This document shows positions 6,728 to 8,877 of a DNA stretch of 8,877 nucleotides, piece by piece. The stretch spans positions 1-8,877 of the forward strand of contig CAYJXJ010000186.1 of the NCBI GenBank assembly GCA_964374095.1. Reading direction: 5' to 3'. How positions within the stretch are numbered: the first letter of the stretch is position 1; each line of letters begins with the position of its first letter. The DNA comes from CAYJXJ01 sp964374095. GTDB lineage: Bacteria > Elusimicrobiota > Elusimicrobia > UBA1565 > UBA9628. The notes beneath the pieces were generated by a model. The model was not told the DNA's origin and did not search any database. It saw only the letters and a list, made by a program, of their open reading frames with translations. Both the position numbers and the translations under genes were made by a program.

Positions 6728-7330
6728 ATGACCGCAGCCATCGGGGCGCTGCTCGCGGTGCTCCTTGCTCCGGCCGTAGTCGCGACCACCCTCCCGGGCG
6801 ATGTCGACGCCGCCCCCGAAGCGACGAGCTGTTCCTCGACCGCCGGGGGGCCGCTGACTTCGGCGGGCTTGGCCCGGCTCAGCCGCTCCGAACTCGACGG
6901 GCTCTACACCATGAGCGCGGCGGGAAAAATTCCCAACGGCAAGGGACGCGGACAGGCCCTGGTGATCCCCGGCACCGCCATAGGCCGCCCCTTGGCCGCC
7001 CTCGCCAAGCTCCTCTGGCAAGGCAAGGACTTCAACGTCGAGAAGGGCATCTTGCACAACCGCATCCTGGGCTTCAAGCTGATCAAAGCCAAGGTGTTTC
7101 AGGGGGAGAGTTGGTTCGACTCCAAGCCCGCCATCATCCTGGACTATCTGGAAACCTCGCACCTCTTCAAGGCGCTCCGCGACGAACTGCGCGAAGTCGC
7201 GCCCGGGCTCTATCTGGGCCGGGCCTACACGCGCGGTGAGGACGGGGCGATGAACTTCATGCTCTACTTCGTCCTGGACTTCAACCCGCCGTCGGCTCCG
7301 CCGTTGGAGCCGACCCCTGAGGCACCGTGA
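6728..7330 (+). CDS. Small exported protein of unknown function between the two haem-protein genes (200 aa)
   Basis: I do not recognise a named family. The ATG at 6728 follows a Shine-Dalgarno-like GGGGAG and opens a signal peptide (MTAAIGALLAVLLAPAVVA). A low-complexity segment with a single Cys35 follows; that Cys has no lipobox. The folded part, about residues 50-186, has: LSRSELDGLYTMSAAGKIPNGK (50-71), a helix-like start and a Gly/Pro turn; KLLWQGKDFN (94-103); HNRILGFKLIKAKVFQGESWFD (110-131); PAIILDY (134-140); RDELREVAPGLYLG (151-164), the most family-like stretch; and an aromatic strand-like FMLYFVLDF (177-185). The tail is Pro-rich. Alternating hydrophobic stretches suggest a beta-rich domain, perhaps a small lipid- or ligand-binding barrel, but this is inference. 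It overlaps the catalase-like gene by four bases, so the two are probably translationally coupled. Its position suggests a lipid-delivery, chaperone or third-step role in the same pathway. Confidence 0.85.
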   Translation: MTAAIGALLAVLLAPAVVATTLPGDVDAAPEATSCSSTAGGPLTSAGLARLSRSELDGLYTMSAAGKIPNGKGRGQALVIPGTAIGRPLAALAKLLWQGKDFNVEKGILHNRILGFKLIKAKVFQGESWFDSKPAIILDYLETSHLFKALRDELREVAPGLYLGRAYTRGEDGAMNFMLYFVLDFNPPSAPPLEPTPEAP

Positions 7331-8580
7331 ATACCCTCACCTCCCTTTTCCTTTCATCTCTCGCCATTGCCGCGCCTGGCGCCAAGAACGGACTGCCCGA
7401 ACTCCAAGGGGAGCTCGCCGCGCCGCTGCAGACGATCGTAACATCAGGGGCGCTTCCGGCCGAGTCGGCCGCCGACCTGGGATTGGAAGTGCAGTCGATC
7501 GTCACCCGCGCCAGAGAGTTCATCGGTCCCCGGCTGGAAGACCTGCGCCGCGGCCGGCCCGCGGAAAAGCCCACGGCCCCCCTAGCTCCGGAGGCCGCGG
7601 TGGAGACGATTGCCGAAGAGCCCCAAGAAGACGCCTCCCCGGCCCCTTCTTCCCAGGACGACGTTCAAGCGACGCCCAAAGCCGTTGAGAACGTCCCGGA
7701 GAAATCAAACTTCAGCGAAGTCTGGTCCGTGGTCAAGAAGGACCCCATCGCGGCTCCCTATCCCAAAGCGGCGGTTTCCTTCTGGAGCTTCTTCAAGGGC
7801 ATGGGCTTTCACCTCCTCGGCTCGGCCCGCCGCACTCTCGATGATCATCGGGACATTCTGCCCCACTTCGACAAGCTCATCCGCCCCAATGGGATCGCCT
7901 TGGCCGGAACTTGGGAGATCACCGAACCCACCGAGTACACGGGCTATTTCGCCCCGGGAAGCCGCGCCCAGGTGATCGCGCGCGCCTCGGTCTTCTCCGA
8001 TGAAACCGACCGCGGCGAATACCGGTCGTTCGGGATGGCCGTGAAGATCTATCCCACGGCCGACGCCGGGGACGCGGAAAAGTACAAGACGGCCAACGTC
8101 TTCCTCATCGATGACAATGGAGGAACCCAGACCCCCCACTACACCGACGCCGTGCTCACGACCCATCCCAAGATGAGCTTACACGGAGGGCTTATGTTGA
8201 AGGCTCCGGTGTTGGCCGCCGTGGCCCTGGCCCAGCGCATCGCGGACCGCAACCCCGGCTACCGCCAGCTCTACCCGGTTTCGGAGCTGGGAGTGCCGCG
8301 GGAGCGGCGCCGCGAGGTCCGCACCCCGGCCAAGATGATGCTTCGGGGCTCGCCGACGATGACGCGGGTCGACGCCGCGGACTTTCGGGAAGAGCTCGAC
8401 GCCGCCAAGTACCCGGCGCCCGGCCTGCAGTTCGACGTCATGGTCTCCGACGGCGACGATCAGCCTTGGCGCCGCATCGGCCACGTCCGGTTCACGGACA
8501 GCGTGGTTTCAAAGGCCGTGGATCACAACCTGCACTTCCCGCACCCGCGCTACAAGAAGGCCGACACGGACTACCGCTAG
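7327..8580 (+). CDS. Exported catalase-fold protein, probable fatty acid hydroperoxide-processing partner (417 aa)
   Basis: A catalase-related protein, closest by eye to the uncharacterised y4iL-like group rather than to true catalases. It starts at GTG, whose GTGA overlaps the preceding stop, with GAGG four bases upstream. Residues 1-19 look like a signal peptide; a Pro/Glu/Ala-rich linker runs to about 125. The catalase-like core spans about 145-408: LIRPNGIALAGTWEIT (184-199) aligns with the distal-haem segment of catalases, and RSFGMAVKIYP (233-243) with their RGFAVKFY motif. TANVFLIDD (256-263) corresponds to the distal Asn region, and RRIGHVRF (382-389) to the late VGxLxL strand. Two oddities: Arg186 sits where the distal His is expected, and the protein ends shortly after HNLHFPHPR (400-408), where catalases continue to the RLFSYxDT proximal Tyr. 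True catalase activity is therefore doubtful. Rearrangement of 2-hydroperoxy fatty acids made by the alpha-dioxygenase is a reasonable guess; haem binding is not assured. Confidence 0.87.
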   Translation: MNTLTSLFLSSLAIAAPGAKNGLPELQGELAAPLQTIVTSGALPAESAADLGLEVQSIVTRAREFIGPRLEDLRRGRPAEKPTAPLAPEAAVETIAEEPQEDASPAPSSQDDVQATPKAVENVPEKSNFSEVWSVVKKDPIAAPYPKAAVSFWSFFKGMGFHLLGSARRTLDDHRDILPHFDKLIRPNGIALAGTWEITEPTEYTGYFAPGSRAQVIARASVFSDETDRGEYRSFGMAVKIYPTADAGDAEKYKTANVFLIDDNGGTQTPHYTDAVLTTHPKMSLHGGLMLKAPVLAAVALAQRIADRNPGYRQLYPVSELGVPRERRREVRTPAKMMLRGSPTMTRVDAADFREELDAAKYPAPGLQFDVMVSDGDDQPWRRIGHVRFTDSVVSKAVDHNLHFPHPRYKKADTDYR

Positions 8581-8594
8581 ATAGGCCGGCCCGA

Positions 8595-8611
8595 AGCGCC
8601 CTGGCGGCGCT
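8595..8611 (+). other. GC-rich stem-loop after the catalase-like gene
   Basis: AGCGCC (8595-8600) and GGCGCT (8606-8611) form a perfect 6-bp stem around CTGGC, 14 bases after the stop codon. CCGGC (8586-8590) and GCCGG (8621-8625) could close an outer stem. There is no T-run, so it may protect the 3' end of the operon message or assist termination further on. Confidence 0.3.
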
Positions 8612-8670
8612 CGCCCGGCAGCCGGTGACTAGGTGAGGGACTCAGGACCCCATGGGCGCCCTCTAGTACA

Positions 8671-8698
8671 CGCGGCGACGAGTTCGCCACGAGTTTTT
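8671..8698 (+). terminator. Plausible intrinsic terminator of the three-gene operon
   Basis: GGCGA (8674-8678) and TCGCC (8684-8688) form a 5-bp stem with loop CGAGT. Beyond a C/A mismatch the stem is extended by two pairs (8671-8672 with 8690-8691). Five T residues follow after AG (8694-8698). It lies about 90 bases downstream of the catalase-like stop on the same strand. The stem is short, so termination may be partial. Confidence 0.45.
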
Positions 8699-8795
8699 CT
8701 CCCGACTTCACCCAGGGTTTCATTGGTCGTGCGCCGGTAGCGGCTGCGCGGAAGGTCGTTGTCGGAAAGTTATTGCCACCGCGGCCTTTTTCCAA

Positions 8796-8822
8796 ACCTA
8801 TCCGCCCCGGTGCGGATAAGGT
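8796..8822. other. Strong stem-loop in the 3' intergenic region
   Basis: TATCCGC (8799-8805) pairs perfectly with GCGGATA (8812-8818). Past one bulged A (8819), ACC (8796-8798) pairs with GGT (8820-8822), giving a 10-bp helix with the 6-base loop CCCGGT. It has no T-run on the + strand. On the minus strand only a short TTT follows, so terminator function is weak in either direction. It could be an operator, or part of a leader or small RNA. Confidence 0.35.
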
Positions 8823-8877
8823 CACCCCGCTCGCCTCGGCCGTGAGCCGCTGCGTCCGGACCCGGATTTTGCAATCA

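Larger units (their letters stand above)
8581..8877. other. Non-coding tail rich in stem-loops
   Basis: No credible gene is seen in these 297 bases on either strand. The stretch contains the two stem-loops listed above and a strong third one at 8796-8822. There is also a possible long-loop stem (8742-8748 with 8780-8786, one G-U pair) followed by five T residues (8787-8791), which could be a second terminator. I compared it by eye with tmRNA, RNase P RNA and rRNA ends and found no convincing match. It may simply be an intergenic region leading into the next gene. Confidence 0.4.

Noticed and set aside
8577..8825. 82-codon minus-strand frame in the 3' intergenic tail
   Set aside because: No Shine-Dalgarno sequence, no -10 element at the local six-base spacing, no domain-like composition, and it runs through several stem-loops and a likely terminator.
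8581..8877. tmRNA, RNase P RNA or rRNA fragment in the tail, suggested by GGTGGCAATAACTTT and GACTTCACCCAGG
   Set aside because: The minus-strand stretch resembling a tmRNA tag has no stop codon after its Ala run and lacks the conserved tRNA-like ends. GACTTCACCC resembles the antisense of the 16S 3' end over about ten bases only, with no further match.
1..8877. CRISPR array, transposase, tRNA or integrase
   Set aside because: No spaced direct repeats, insertion-sequence ends, cloverleaf sequences or recombinase motifs were seen on either strand.

Overview
The window comes from a GC-rich bacterial chromosome whose coding capacity is almost fully used. Four of the five genes encode proteins with Sec-type signal peptides, and the M16 peptidase has the insert seen in Bacteroidota-type homologues. 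The long Ala/Pro-rich linkers after the signal peptides and the GC-rich codon use would fit an uncultured Gram-negative lineage such as Elusimicrobiota or a delta-proteobacterial/myxobacterial relative. This placement is a low-confidence inference; no rRNA or other taxonomic marker is present.

Layout. Positions 14-60 hold a likely terminator of an upstream gene lying outside the window. At 130-3033 (+) is a large exported M16 zinc peptidase. It runs into a convergent adenosine deaminase gene (3030-4268, -), and the two stop codons overlap in a CTAG palindrome. A 187-bp divergent promoter region follows (4269-4455). Then comes a three-gene + strand operon: a plant-type fatty acid alpha-dioxygenase (PIOX-like animal haem peroxidase fold, 4456-6660), a small exported protein of unknown function (6728-7330), and an exported catalase-fold protein (7327-8580, starting on a GTG that overlaps the previous stop). 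The last 297 bases hold no gene that I can support, but contain several stem-loops including a plausible intrinsic terminator.

How the genes may work together. The three-gene operon is the most interesting part. The alpha-dioxygenase keeps the catalytic tyrosine and both haem histidines, so it should make 2-hydroperoxy fatty acids. The catalase-like partner belongs to the fold that elsewhere (coral allene oxide synthase, cyanobacterial catalase-lipoxygenase fusions) transforms fatty acid hydroperoxides rather than H2O2. Here it has Arg where the distal His is expected and ends before the canonical proximal Tyr motif. All three proteins appear to be exported, suggesting an extracytoplasmic oxylipin-forming pathway, which is inferred and not demonstrated. 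The adenosine deaminase and M16 peptidase look like independent housekeeping or accessory genes.

Regulation. The first gene of each of the three transcription units has a TAnnnT hexamer exactly 6 nt before its ATG and no Shine-Dalgarno sequence, which points to leaderless transcripts. The two downstream genes of the operon have recognisable or weak Shine-Dalgarno sequences instead.
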